Under the pieces are notes generated by a model that was given only the letters and a program-made list of their open reading frames with translations, was not told the origin of the DNA and did not search any database. The translations under genes were made by a program, and so were the position numbers. From assembly GCA_031257815.1 (NCBI GenBank), contig JAIRNX010000033.1, positions 1 through 5,562 of the forward strand: DNA of 5,562 nt. Reading direction: 5' to 3'. Source of the DNA: Lactobacillales bacterium. Lineage in GTDB: Bacteria; Bacillota; Bacilli; Lactobacillales; Streptococcaceae. Shown piece by piece: positions 1 to 4,583 of the stretch (position 1 is the stretch's first letter; the number at the start of each line of letters is the position of its first letter).

Positions 1-126
1 GGAAACTGTATTTTGCGGCAGTCCATTCTCCACGCTGAAGTGCCGGAAATAGTAGCTGGGCTCGCCCTGTGCGGAACAGGGAAAGGAAAGCACGAGCAAA
101 AAGAGATATATGCGTAAATTTTTCAT
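1..126 (-). CDS. Two-component regulator propeller / HTCS-type sensor, N-terminal fragment
   Basis: This is the first 42 codons of a minus-strand gene that leaves the window at base 1. The translation begins with a signal peptide (charged MKNLR, then a hydrophobic stretch, ending near CSAQ at residues 17-20). It continues with YYFRHFSVENGLPQNTVS, the standard opening of the periplasmic two-component regulator propeller found in Bacteroidota hybrid two-component sensors, where 'F...s.enGLpqn.v' leads into the first propeller blade. Such proteins sense glycan breakdown products in the periplasm and switch on polysaccharide utilisation genes through a cytoplasmic kinase and response-regulator region. 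Only the leader and the first propeller strand are visible, so the kinase and DNA-binding parts are inferred from the family. It could instead be a propeller protein with a different output domain. The ATG at 126 is chosen because it gives a complete signal peptide and lies just downstream of a TAAATTTG box. Confidence 0.85.
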   Translation of the reverse strand, partial: MKNLRIYLFLLVLSFPCSAQGEPSYYFRHFSVENGLPQNTVS

Positions 127-133
127 TGCGCAG

Positions 134-141
134 CAAATTTA
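134..141 (-). promoter_or_regulatory. Bacteroidota -7 promoter box of the sensor gene
   Basis: Read on the minus strand this is TAAATTTG, an exact fit to the Bacteroidota housekeeping -7 consensus TAnnTTTG. It ends 7 bases before the ATG of the sensor gene, so the transcript would be nearly leaderless. I see no clear -33 TTG at the usual distance, and the surrounding sequence is AT-rich, so chance is possible. Confidence 0.4.
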
Positions 142-183
142 CATGAAAATTTTAAATTTACACACCGACGGATAAAAACTTAT

Positions 184-211
184 TTAGTGATTAATGGTTA
201 GTGGTTAATGA
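184..211 (+). repeat. Two imperfect 14-bp tandem copies of TTAGTGATTAATGG
   Basis: TTAGTGATTAATGG (184-197) is followed directly by TTAGTGGTTAATGA (198-211), with 12 of 14 bases identical. The same core, GGTTAGTGATTAATG, recurs at 4271-4285 inside the hairpin repeat after the 219-aa gene, so this looks like a dispersed intergenic repeat family. It abuts the left end of the transposase element. No coding role is visible. Confidence 0.55.
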
Positions 212-214
212 TGG

Positions 215-248
215 AAATAACCCCCAATGAAGCGAAGCGATTGGGGGT
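215..248. repeat. Left outer inverted repeat of the transposase element (hairpin)
   Basis: This is an exact reverse complement of 815-848 over 34 bases. Internally AACCCCCAAT (219-228) pairs with ATTGGGGGTT (240-249), giving a 10-bp stem around an 11-base loop of two GAAGCG-like units. In the transcript of the transposase gene this stem lies just past the stop codon, so it may also act as a 3' end structure. Confidence 0.85.
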
Positions 249-271
249 TTATGAAGAATAGTGCCATACCG

Positions 272-295
272 CAACCCGAAGGGTTGAATAATTAA
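272..295. repeat. Left inner inverted repeat, covering the transposase stop codon
   Basis: This is an exact reverse complement of 769-792 over 24 bases. It begins with the small hairpin CAACCC-GAA-GGGTTG (272-286) followed by an AT-rich tail. The transposase stop codon TAA (minus strand, 294-292) lies inside the tail, so the repeat and the end of the gene share sequence. Confidence 0.85.
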
Positions 296-738
296 TCGAC
301 AAGGAAGCGTTCATCCGGCTTAATCCCATATTCCCTGAAAATCCGTCGCAGCTCATCATCAAAACTTTCCTTTCGATGATGTTCCTGCTGATTTTTGATG
401 TAATTAATCAAGATATTTTTCTCCTTGAAAGAGTAAGTAAATGCAGCATAACCCTCTCCCCAATTCTTAAATTCCGGAAAATCGCCCGATTGTTTTAGCC
501 AAAGCGACGTAGCCACTTTAATGGTTTTAACGTAATCGGCTAATGCAATCGAAGGATGAAGGTCTGAAAGGATATGAATATGGTCTTCCATACCGTTTAT
601 ACGATACAACTTCCCCTTTTTATTCTGAATAATCCCCCAAATGTATTTGTACAGGGAAGATATATTTTGCTGTGCAAGCGTTTTCTCACTGTATTTTGTG
701 CGCAGCACAATATGGTAAAGGATTTGAGTATAAGACAT
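292..738 (-). CDS. tnpA: Y1 (HUH) transposase, IS200/REP-associated type
   Basis: The product is a 148-residue single-domain HUH endonuclease that would cut and rejoin single-stranded DNA through a covalent phosphotyrosine link. The metal-binding pair is visible in GMEDHIHI (H53 and H55). The nucleophile is most likely Y113 in NYIKNQQEHH, with Q117 four residues later as in TnpA proteins. The conserved W93-GEGYAAF-YS block lies between them. The length fits TnpA, and no TnpB or other cargo gene is present. The start at 738 gives MSYTQILYHIV, the usual opening beta strand, and lies 11 bases after a perfect promoter box. The nested palindromes around the gene favour the RAYT/REPtron branch over plain IS200. 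All catalytic residues are present, so the enzyme may be active. Confidence 0.93.
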   Translation of the reverse strand: MSYTQILYHIVLRTKYSEKTLAQQNISSLYKYIWGIIQNKKGKLYRINGMEDHIHILSDLHPSIALADYVKTIKVATSLWLKQSGDFPEFKNWGEGYAAFTYSFKEKNILINYIKNQQEHHRKESFDDELRRIFREYGIKPDERFLVD

Positions 739-749
739 AATTCCGTCTA

Positions 750-780
750 CAAAAGTATGGTTTATTTTTTAATTATTCAA
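750..780 (-). promoter_or_regulatory. Transposase promoter with its -33 element inside the inner repeat
   Basis: On the minus strand TTG (780-778) is followed after 20 bases by TACTTTTG (757-750). This matches both halves of the Bacteroidota promoter (TTG, 19-21 bases, TAnnTTTG). The -33 TTG is the last part of the GGGTTG stem of the right inner repeat. The gene starts 11 bases past the -7 box, so the leader is very short. Confidence 0.7.
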
Positions 781-792
781 CCCTTCGGGTTG
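769..792. repeat. Right inner inverted repeat, overlapping the transposase promoter
   Basis: This is the exact reverse complement of 272-295. The hairpin CAACCC-TTC-GGGTTG spans 778-792, and the AT-rich tail runs into the spacer of the transposase promoter. Confidence 0.85.
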
Positions 793-814
793 AGTGAGTG
801 TCGCCGTATTCGCC

Positions 815-848
815 ACCCCCAATCGCTTCGCTTCATTGGGGGTTATTT
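815..848. repeat. Right outer inverted repeat of the transposase element (hairpin)
   Basis: This is the exact reverse complement of 215-248. CCCCCAAT (816-823) pairs with ATTGGGGG (835-842) around an 11-base loop. It marks the right limit of the symmetrical element. Confidence 0.85.
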
Positions 849-855
849 ACATTAC

Positions 856-866
856 GACCTTCGGTC
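856..866 (+). repeat. Small GACC-TTC-GGTC hairpin outside the element
   Basis: A 4-bp stem with a TTC loop shares the CCTTCGG core with the inner repeat hairpin at 778-792 and is followed by four T residues. It may be a degenerate relative of the same palindrome family or a weak terminator reading rightward. It is short enough to be chance. Confidence 0.3.
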
Positions 867-881
867 TTTTATCGTTCATGT

Positions 882-1025
882 CTAAGGCGACAAAACAAAA
901 CTCGGCAACCCTGCCTGCATTTTAAAGTGGTCAAATTCGACCACTTTAAAATTCGAGTTATACATTCGCGAAGTAATAACAGTAATCTCCGTTCCTTGCA
1001 CATTAATGGTTTCCTTTTTATTCAT
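882..1025 (-). pseudogene. KilA-N domain protein, internally deleted and truncated remnant
   Basis: This open minus-strand frame of 47 codons has an ATG start. It begins MNKKETINVQGTEITV, which I recognise from memory as the opening of Bacteroidota KilA-N-domain proteins (typically 'K..INVQGTEI.v.....dyIsLTDIa'). It then jumps directly to YNSNFKVVEFDHFKMQAGL-SFVLSP, which matches the later 'lyNpnFk.vEFd.f..qAGlnsF.LtP' segment. About 40 residues that normally lie between, including the IsLTDIA and NW.RNRnT motifs, are missing, and a TAG follows LSP where the rest of the domain should continue. KilA-N proteins are phage-derived DNA-binding proteins often carried on mobile elements. An in-frame deletion plus a stop points to decay, although the promoter box upstream is intact. 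It could still make a small peptide. Confidence 0.65.
919..952. repeat. Perfect 14-bp-stem palindrome inside the KilA-N remnant
   Basis: ATTTTAAAGTGGTC (919-932) and GACCACTTTAAAAT (939-952) pair perfectly around the 6-base loop AAATTC. The palindrome lies within the codons for NFKVVEFDHFKM of the KilA-N remnant. There is no U-tract, so a terminator role is not supported. It could be an operator-like site or a coding coincidence. Confidence 0.6.
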
Positions 1026-1054
1026 TTATCGCGATTTTAAGTGGTTTATCGAGA

Positions 1055-1062
1055 CAAAGATA
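1055..1062 (-). promoter_or_regulatory. -7 promoter box of the KilA-N remnant
   Basis: The minus strand reads TATCTTTG, an exact TAnnTTTG box, 29 bases before the ATG at 1025. TTTG at 1080-1077 is too close (14 bases) for a standard -33 element. The box lies 3 bases from the end of the 35-bp direct repeat, so that repeat occupies the upstream promoter region. Confidence 0.5.
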
Positions 1063-1065
1063 GTG

Positions 1066-1100
1066 AAATATCCTGCCAAAGTCATGTGTTTTTCTGTCAA
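1066..1100. repeat. 35-bp direct repeat, left copy, flanking the ATPase operon
   Basis: This is identical over 35 bases, in the same orientation, to 3004-3038; it contains the core TCCTGCCAAAGTCATG. The copies are 1,938 bp apart and enclose the ATPase-effector operon. A shared 12-mer, TTCTTTGACTTT, lies inside each copy (1131-1142 and 2975-2986). The repeat may mark insertion or excision of the cassette, or be a shared upstream control site. Confidence 0.85.
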
Positions 1101-1179
1101 AAATCATAAGGAGACAAATATATCGGGAAATTCTTTGACTTTTTTGTGGAAAATTTTGCTAATTGTTCTGTTATGGTTC

Positions 1180-1800
1180 CTATACCGAAAGTAGATATGT
1201 TTGAGTGGCATAAAATTCCCAAAATTCAAAGCCATAGTTTTCAATATCTCGATTTACGGTTTTAAATCCGTGAGAGTAGGCATTTTGCCGATTAAAAGCA
1301 ACAGTTACATTTATATCCGGCAATTTTGTTTGTGGTTGTTGGCTAAAAAAGCAGCATTGTTTGACCGGATGGGTATTTGCAAATTGATTTATACTTTGCA
1401 CTTTCAATATAATTTGTAAGGTTTGAAGTAATTGAGACCGGGCTTTTATGCGTTTTTTGGGAATATAATCTGGTTTTGTATCGGTCAATTCATTCAGTAA
1501 AAAATGTTCGTTTGAATATACTATCAAATCACAAATATCTCTACCCACAGCAACAGCATTTTTCACCCTATTAGGCAGTGATTTAACAAAATCCTCATAG
1601 TTAATCACAGAAACATTACACCGGCTTGGATTGTCGTATTTGGCAACCCCCTGCCCCTTTGAATACACTAATGATTCATCATCTTTCAGTTCAAAATAAT
1701 CCGCTTGCGTTGCTCGCACCGATACATTCGCTACAACAGGCGATTCTTTGTTTTTATTGTAATAGGTCACAAAATCCTGTTCTAACAATGTTTTCATCAT
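1180..1800 (-). CDS. ATPase-partner protein, possible PD-(D/E)xK-like effector
   Basis: The product is a 206-residue soluble protein with no signal peptide or membrane segment, and I do not recognise it by name. The suggestive part is residues 90-124: CDLIVY (D91), then FLLNELTDTK (E104), then KARSQLLQTL (A120, Q123, L124). The spacing 'cD.iv ... f...E.. ... A..QL..tL' resembles the PD-(D/E)xK nuclease core, but the expected lysine of ExK is a threonine (T106), with K109 three residues later. Activity is therefore uncertain and the assignment is an inference. Other marks are a CCFF patch (149-152) and an aromatic C-terminus (YGFEFWEFY, 189-197). The ATG at 1800 overlaps the ATPase stop codon as ATGA, indicating translational coupling and a joint function, probably effector to the ATPase. 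No terminator is visible downstream. Confidence 0.82.
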   Translation of the reverse strand: MMKTLLEQDFVTYYNKNKESPVVANVSVRATQADYFELKDDESLVYSKGQGVAKYDNPSRCNVSVINYEDFVKSLPNRVKNAVAVGRDICDLIVYSNEHFLLNELTDTKPDYIPKKRIKARSQLLQTLQIILKVQSINQFANTHPVKQCCFFSQQPQTKLPDINVTVAFNRQNAYSHGFKTVNRDIENYGFEFWEFYATQTYLLSV

Positions 1801-2927
1801 ATTTTATCGTATTCGTCGTAAATATTATTGATGGTTTCCGAAAGAGGATTGGTATTTATTAATTTTATGTTTTGTGCTTTCAAGTCAAAAATCTCCCCTT
1901 CATCCACTTGATAAACGGACACATCATTATAATTGAGTTTTGCCCCTTCCACCAGTTTATTTTTGTCGTATGCTTTTATCAACAAATTTAAATGATTAAT
2001 AATATACGGACTGTGTGTGGCCATCATAACAGTCATATTGTAGTCTTTATGATTTTCCACAAAGCAACGGTTTACAATAAAATTTATCAAGCTGCGCTGG
2101 CTTTCGGGGTATAAACTTAATTCAGGTTCTTCAATGTGGATGTGAATGCTGCGATTTTTAATTTCGCCGATATTCAAATTTGGCCTAAAATCTTTCAAAT
2201 TATCGCTCTGTTTTAAATAATCAACAACAATATCATTAAACCTGCTCTTAAAATCATAATGCTTTGAAAAATACTCAACAATTACTGACAATGGCACTAT
2301 TGTTTGAGTTCCCGAAGAAGCATTGTATAAATTTATTGAATAATGTTCGTTTTGGTCAATGTTTTCAATTTCGTATTTTGGAATACCATTTGTTTTTTGT
2401 GTCTTAAATTTAACCCCTAAATAATCAATATCTAATTGAGATATTTTTTTGAGAGACAACAATGTGTCATCTAATGTTTCTTTTAAATAAAAATCAGATT
2501 GTACATTTACTCTATTTGCAAGAATGTCGGATATGATATTTCTTCTATCTGCAACAAAGCACATTTTCTCTAAACTTAGCTCGCCCTTGGGCACTAAATC
2601 AGACGTTGAAAGCTTATTCTTGTAATGAACGGTAGAACTTCCCCTTTTATAAATGATTTCGGTATTGTCTTTTAAATATTCTATTAACCCGTTTTTCTTT
2701 AACAATTCATTAAATTCAAACTCAACCAGCGATTGTGAGATATTCGAGTGCTTTAAATAGGAACGGATATTAACCCATTTATAAATCCAGCGAAAAAGTA
2801 TGATTACTTTCATAATTGTGCTTTTCCCGCTGCCCGATTCGCCAATAAACACGGTAAATGGACGTATGTCCTCAATTTCTATGTGCTTAACAGGGCCGAA
2901 GTTCTTTATGATGATTGATTCTTGCAT
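1797..2927 (-). CDS. AAA/ABC-type ATPase (OLD-like), first gene of the module
   Basis: This is a 376-residue SMC/ABC-related ATPase. Walker A is GESGSGKST at residues 29-37, just after the typical opening 'iiikNFGPvk.i.i.d..pftvfiG'. The ADRRN motif at 126-130 matches the 'pAeR' block of AAA_15/AAA_21 proteins. The ABC-signature-like NASSGTQ is at 202-208. Walker B is IHIHIEEPELSLYP at 261-274, with E266/E267 as the metal and catalytic acids, and the switch histidine is H305 in ATHSPY. The insert between Walker A and the signature is helical and carries no known domain. There is no C-terminal TOPRIM, unlike full OLD nucleases, so the nuclease step must come from elsewhere, plausibly the overlapping downstream partner. 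Such two-gene ATPase modules often defend against phage. The start at 2927 gives the expected N-terminal strand and lies 34 bases below a -7 box. Confidence 0.93.
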   Translation of the reverse strand: MQESIIIKNFGPVKHIEIEDIRPFTVFIGESGSGKSTIMKVIILFRWIYKWVNIRSYLKHSNISQSLVEFEFNELLKKNGLIEYLKDNTEIIYKRGSSTVHYKNKLSTSDLVPKGELSLEKMCFVADRRNIISDILANRVNVQSDFYLKETLDDTLLSLKKISQLDIDYLGVKFKTQKTNGIPKYEIENIDQNEHYSINLYNASSGTQTIVPLSVIVEYFSKHYDFKSRFNDIVVDYLKQSDNLKDFRPNLNIGEIKNRSIHIHIEEPELSLYPESQRSLINFIVNRCFVENHKDYNMTVMMATHSPYIINHLNLLIKAYDKNKLVEGAKLNYNDVSVYQVDEGEIFDLKAQNIKLINTNPLSETINNIYDEYDKI

Positions 2928-2960
2928 GGCATCAAAAATTTTTGTAAAGGTACTTTATGA

Positions 2961-2968
2961 CAAAAATA
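2961..2968 (-). promoter_or_regulatory. -7 promoter box of the ATPase operon
   Basis: The minus strand reads TATTTTTG, a TAnnTTTG match, 33 bases before the ATPase ATG. It is the only such box between the start codon and the right direct repeat. No convincing -33 TTG is present. Confidence 0.5.
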
Positions 2969-3003
2969 CAACTTTTCTTTGACTTTAATATAGTTGTTAT
3001 TGA

Positions 3004-3038
3004 AAATATCCTGCCAAAGTCATGTGTTTTTCTGTCAA
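3004..3038. repeat. 35-bp direct repeat, right copy
   Basis: This is identical to 1066-1100 over 35 bases. It lies in the 243-bp space between the divergent ATPase operon and the CA-repeat locus, 35 bases upstream of the ATPase -7 box, and so could also serve as an upstream control element. Confidence 0.85.
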
Positions 3039-3117
3039 GAAGTCAAAAAACAGGAAAATTGGCAAAAAATTACACGTTTTTGAAAGAATAGTTACACTTT
3101 AATTTACATTCACCGCT

Positions 3118-3125
3118 TATCTTTG
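3118..3125 (+). promoter_or_regulatory. -7 promoter box of the CA-repeat locus
   Basis: TATCTTTG is an exact TAnnTTTG match, 45 bases before the ATG at 3171. The -33 region holds AT-rich sequence (TTTAATTTAC) without a clear TTTG. The promoter would drive the microsatellite frame and possibly the 219-aa gene behind it. Confidence 0.55.
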
Positions 3126-3170
3126 CCTCAACGTTATGTAAACCTTACCTTAATATTAACTAAGTAACTT

Positions 3171-3347
<177 letters not shown>

Positions 3348-3441
3348 GATTTTTTTTCAAAATAAGCAACATTTTTGTAGAACAGAGAACAGGGTGGCGT
3401 CTCCAGGAAGAGGAGAGCGGCCAACCGGAATCCCCAAAAAC

Positions 3442-3559
3442 AGGCATATCCTTGAAGCAAACACGTGCCTGTTCAGGACAGGTACGTGCCTTTTTGGAGC
3501 AAATACGCGCCTTTTCGAGGCAAATACGTGCCTGTTCAGGACAAATACGCCTCTCTTCC
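3442..3559 (+). repeat. 21-bp tandem repeats, about five and a half units
   Basis: Units start at 3442 (degenerate), 3463, 3484, 3505, 3526 and 3547 (partial). The consensus begins ACGTGCCT and ends GCAAAT or GACAAAT. Units at 3463 and 3526 share ACGTGCCTGTTCAGGACA exactly. The period of 21 keeps a reading frame and gives 7-residue repeats in the 3562-terminated frame. Units 1 and 2 together also form a hairpin, ACGTGCCTGT (3463-3472) with ACAGGTACGT (3478-3487). Confidence 0.85.
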
Positions 3560-3602
3560 TTTAATAATAATTTAAAAAAATAACCAATTAAAAAATAAAG
3601 TC

Positions 3603-4262
3603 ATGTCAAAAAATCAAGGAACCTTAAACAAACCGGATGCAGAAGTACTGGCACATGCAAATACCATTGACAGCCAATGTCACCAGCATGAACCCGACTG
3701 GAACATTGACACTAACCGGCTTGCCACCTTCGACACGGTACTGTTCAATGCCAACACCGCCTATCAGGCCAACAGCGACAAAGCCACAAAAAATGCCATT
3801 ACGGTGGCAAACAAAAATGCGGCGTTCGGCGAGTTAAAACACAATATGGGGACGTTTATCAACTACCTCGAACTGAACACCCAAGTGCCCGACGCAGCGC
3901 TTGAAGCCATGGGCCTGCGGCCGCGCCAGCACCATGCGCATCTGCCGCTGCCGCGCCCGGCGGAACAACTGGTGCTTTCGGTAAAGAAACAGCATGACGA
4001 AATCACCGTCTATGCGGCGCGTCCCGAGCAAGACCAGCCCACGGCAGGTGTTGGGCCGGCGCACTACCACGGTTTTGCGCTACGTTACCGGGTAGAAGGC
4101 GAGAACGAAGTGGAAAAAACCGTTATCTCCACCCGCCTGCACCATACCCTCTTTTTTGAACGTACCGATGAGGGTAAGCGCGTATTCCTCTCGGCCGCCT
4201 GGGTAAACCCGCGCCTTGAAGAAGGCCCATGGAGCGGCGAAATCTCGGAAATCATTGGATAA
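3603..4262 (+). CDS. Hypothetical protein, helical N-terminus and beta-rich C-terminus
   Basis: The product is a 219-residue cytoplasmic protein (no signal peptide or membrane helix) of a type I recall only as uncharacterised in Bacteroidota. Residues 1-95 are Ala/Asn-rich and predicted helical (repeated ANT and NAxxAN words) and contain no Pro between about 35 and 95. A short linker follows (LEAMGLRPR at 100-108, then His/Pro-rich HHAHLPLPRP). Residues 120-213 alternate like a beta sandwich, with a closing W200-VNPRLEEGPWS motif. The gene becomes markedly GC-rich: 45 of 60 bases at 3901-3960 are G or C, against 22 of 60 in the antitoxin gene at 4441-4500. That suggests a different origin from its neighbours. 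It starts 38 bases after the repeat frame ends and may share that promoter, being the constant partner of a variable first gene. The start follows an A-rich leader, as is usual in this phylum. Confidence 0.85.
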   Translation: MSKNQGTLNKPDAEVLAHANTIDSQCHQHEPDWNIDTNRLATFDTVLFNANTAYQANSDKATKNAITVANKNAAFGELKHNMGTFINYLELNTQVPDAALEAMGLRPRQHHAHLPLPRPAEQLVLSVKKQHDEITVYAARPEQDQPTAGVGPAHYHGFALRYRVEGENEVEKTVISTRLHHTLFFERTDEGKRVFLSAAWVNPRLEEGPWSGEISEIIG

Positions 4263-4265
4263 TGG

Positions 4266-4305
4266 ATAATGGTTAGTGATTAATGAATTAACCATTAACC
4301 ATTAT
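4266..4305. repeat. AT-rich hairpin repeat after the 219-aa gene
   Basis: ATAATGGTTA (4266-4275) pairs with TAACCATTAT (4296-4305). The pairing continues inward with one wobble and one mismatch to a TGAA loop (4284-4287), for a stem of about 18 positions. It contains GGTTAGTGATTAATG, the motif repeated at 184-211. No U-tract follows, so it may be a dispersed palindromic repeat that also stabilises or ends the transcript. Confidence 0.65.
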
Positions 4306-4376
4306 ATAAATAGCTCTTTGACATATTGGTTTACACGCTTCTTTAATTATGGATTTTCATTTTCAATTAATTGTCG

Positions 4377-4384
4377 TATCTTTG
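4377..4384 (+). promoter_or_regulatory. -7 promoter box of the toxin-antitoxin pair
   Basis: TATCTTTG is an exact TAnnTTTG match, 31 bases before the antitoxin ATG at 4416. A possible upstream TTG-codon start at 4371 would overlap this box and can be rejected for that reason. Confidence 0.65.
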
Positions 4385-4415
4385 TGACGATTATCTATCT
4401 TTAAAAATAGAAATT

Positions 4416-4583
4416 ATGGCAATAGCAATAAAGAGAGCGCCTGTATTAAAAGGCAAATTTGCACGGGATTTCTACAAAATATTGGAACAATCCTCCGCAA
4501 AAGAAAGCAAAGAAGAAATAGATGTCATCCAAAAGAAATGGAATTCATTTTTATCTGGACAAAACGTTACAATCTTTAAATAA
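4416..4583 (+). CDS. Putative antitoxin of the GNAT toxin (55 aa)
   Basis: This small charged protein begins MAIAIKRAPVLKGKFARDF and continues with a Lys/Glu-rich helical part (residues 20-45). From memory, the 'i.PvLkGk.A..F' opening is shared with small proteins encoded directly upstream of GNAT acetyltransferases in Bacteroidota; I cannot confirm this by search. It would neutralise the acetyltransferase by binding it and may repress the shared promoter. It does not look like the ribbon-helix-helix DUF1778 (TacA) antitoxin usually paired with TacT-type toxins. The stop TAA overlaps the toxin start by one base (TAATG), giving coupled translation. The ATG at 4416 is chosen because the longer frame begins inside the promoter. 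Confidence 0.75.
   Translation: MAIAIKRAPVLKGKFARDFYKILEQSSAKESKEEIDVIQKKWNSFLSGQNVTIFK

Larger units (their letters stand above)
215..848 (-). mobile_element. IS200/RAYT-like element with two nested inverted repeats
   Basis: This 634-bp unit contains one minus-strand Y1 transposase gene (292-738) framed by two perfect inverted repeats: an outer 34-bp pair (215-248 and 815-848) and an inner 24-bp pair (272-295 and 769-792). Each repeat is also internally palindromic and can form a hairpin in single-stranded DNA. The sequences between inner and outer repeats (249-271 and 793-814) resemble each other only loosely. Classical IS200/IS605 elements carry subterminal hairpins but no long terminal inverted repeats. 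A transposase gene flanked by inverted palindromes is instead the layout of a REPtron, a RAYT gene with its REP sequences. The true boundaries are uncertain: the outer repeats are the furthest symmetrical sequence I can see. Confidence 0.75.

Noticed and set aside
574..885. Plus-strand open frame of 103 codons across the transposase gene
   Set aside because: It lies antisense to a transposase with all catalytic motifs and crosses the inverted repeats; the translation has no recognisable features.
798..1040. Plus-strand frame of 80 codons over the repeat end and the KilA-N remnant
   Set aside because: The opposite strand carries the recognisable KilA-N sequence, and the frame begins within the outer palindrome.
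1006..1194. Plus-strand 62-codon frame with a hydrophobic C-terminus
   Set aside because: It spans the 35-bp repeat and the ends of two minus-strand units, and has no promoter box. The same words (KYPAKVMCFSVK) recur at 3004 only because the DNA is repeated.
3637..3837. Plus-strand 66-codon frame inside the 219-aa gene
   Set aside because: It is a shifted reading of the same codons, with low-complexity content and no separate start signals.
3834..4295. Two minus-strand frames (3834-4070 and 4080-4295) opposite the 219-aa gene
   Set aside because: They are shadows of a GC-rich coding region, and the plus-strand frame is longer and has coherent domain features.
4318..4350. TTGACA followed by AT-rich sequence resembling a sigma70 -35/-10 promoter
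   Set aside because: No good -10 hexamer lies at 16-18 bases, Bacteroidota use the TTG/TAnnTTTG type instead, and a perfect box of that type lies downstream at 4377.
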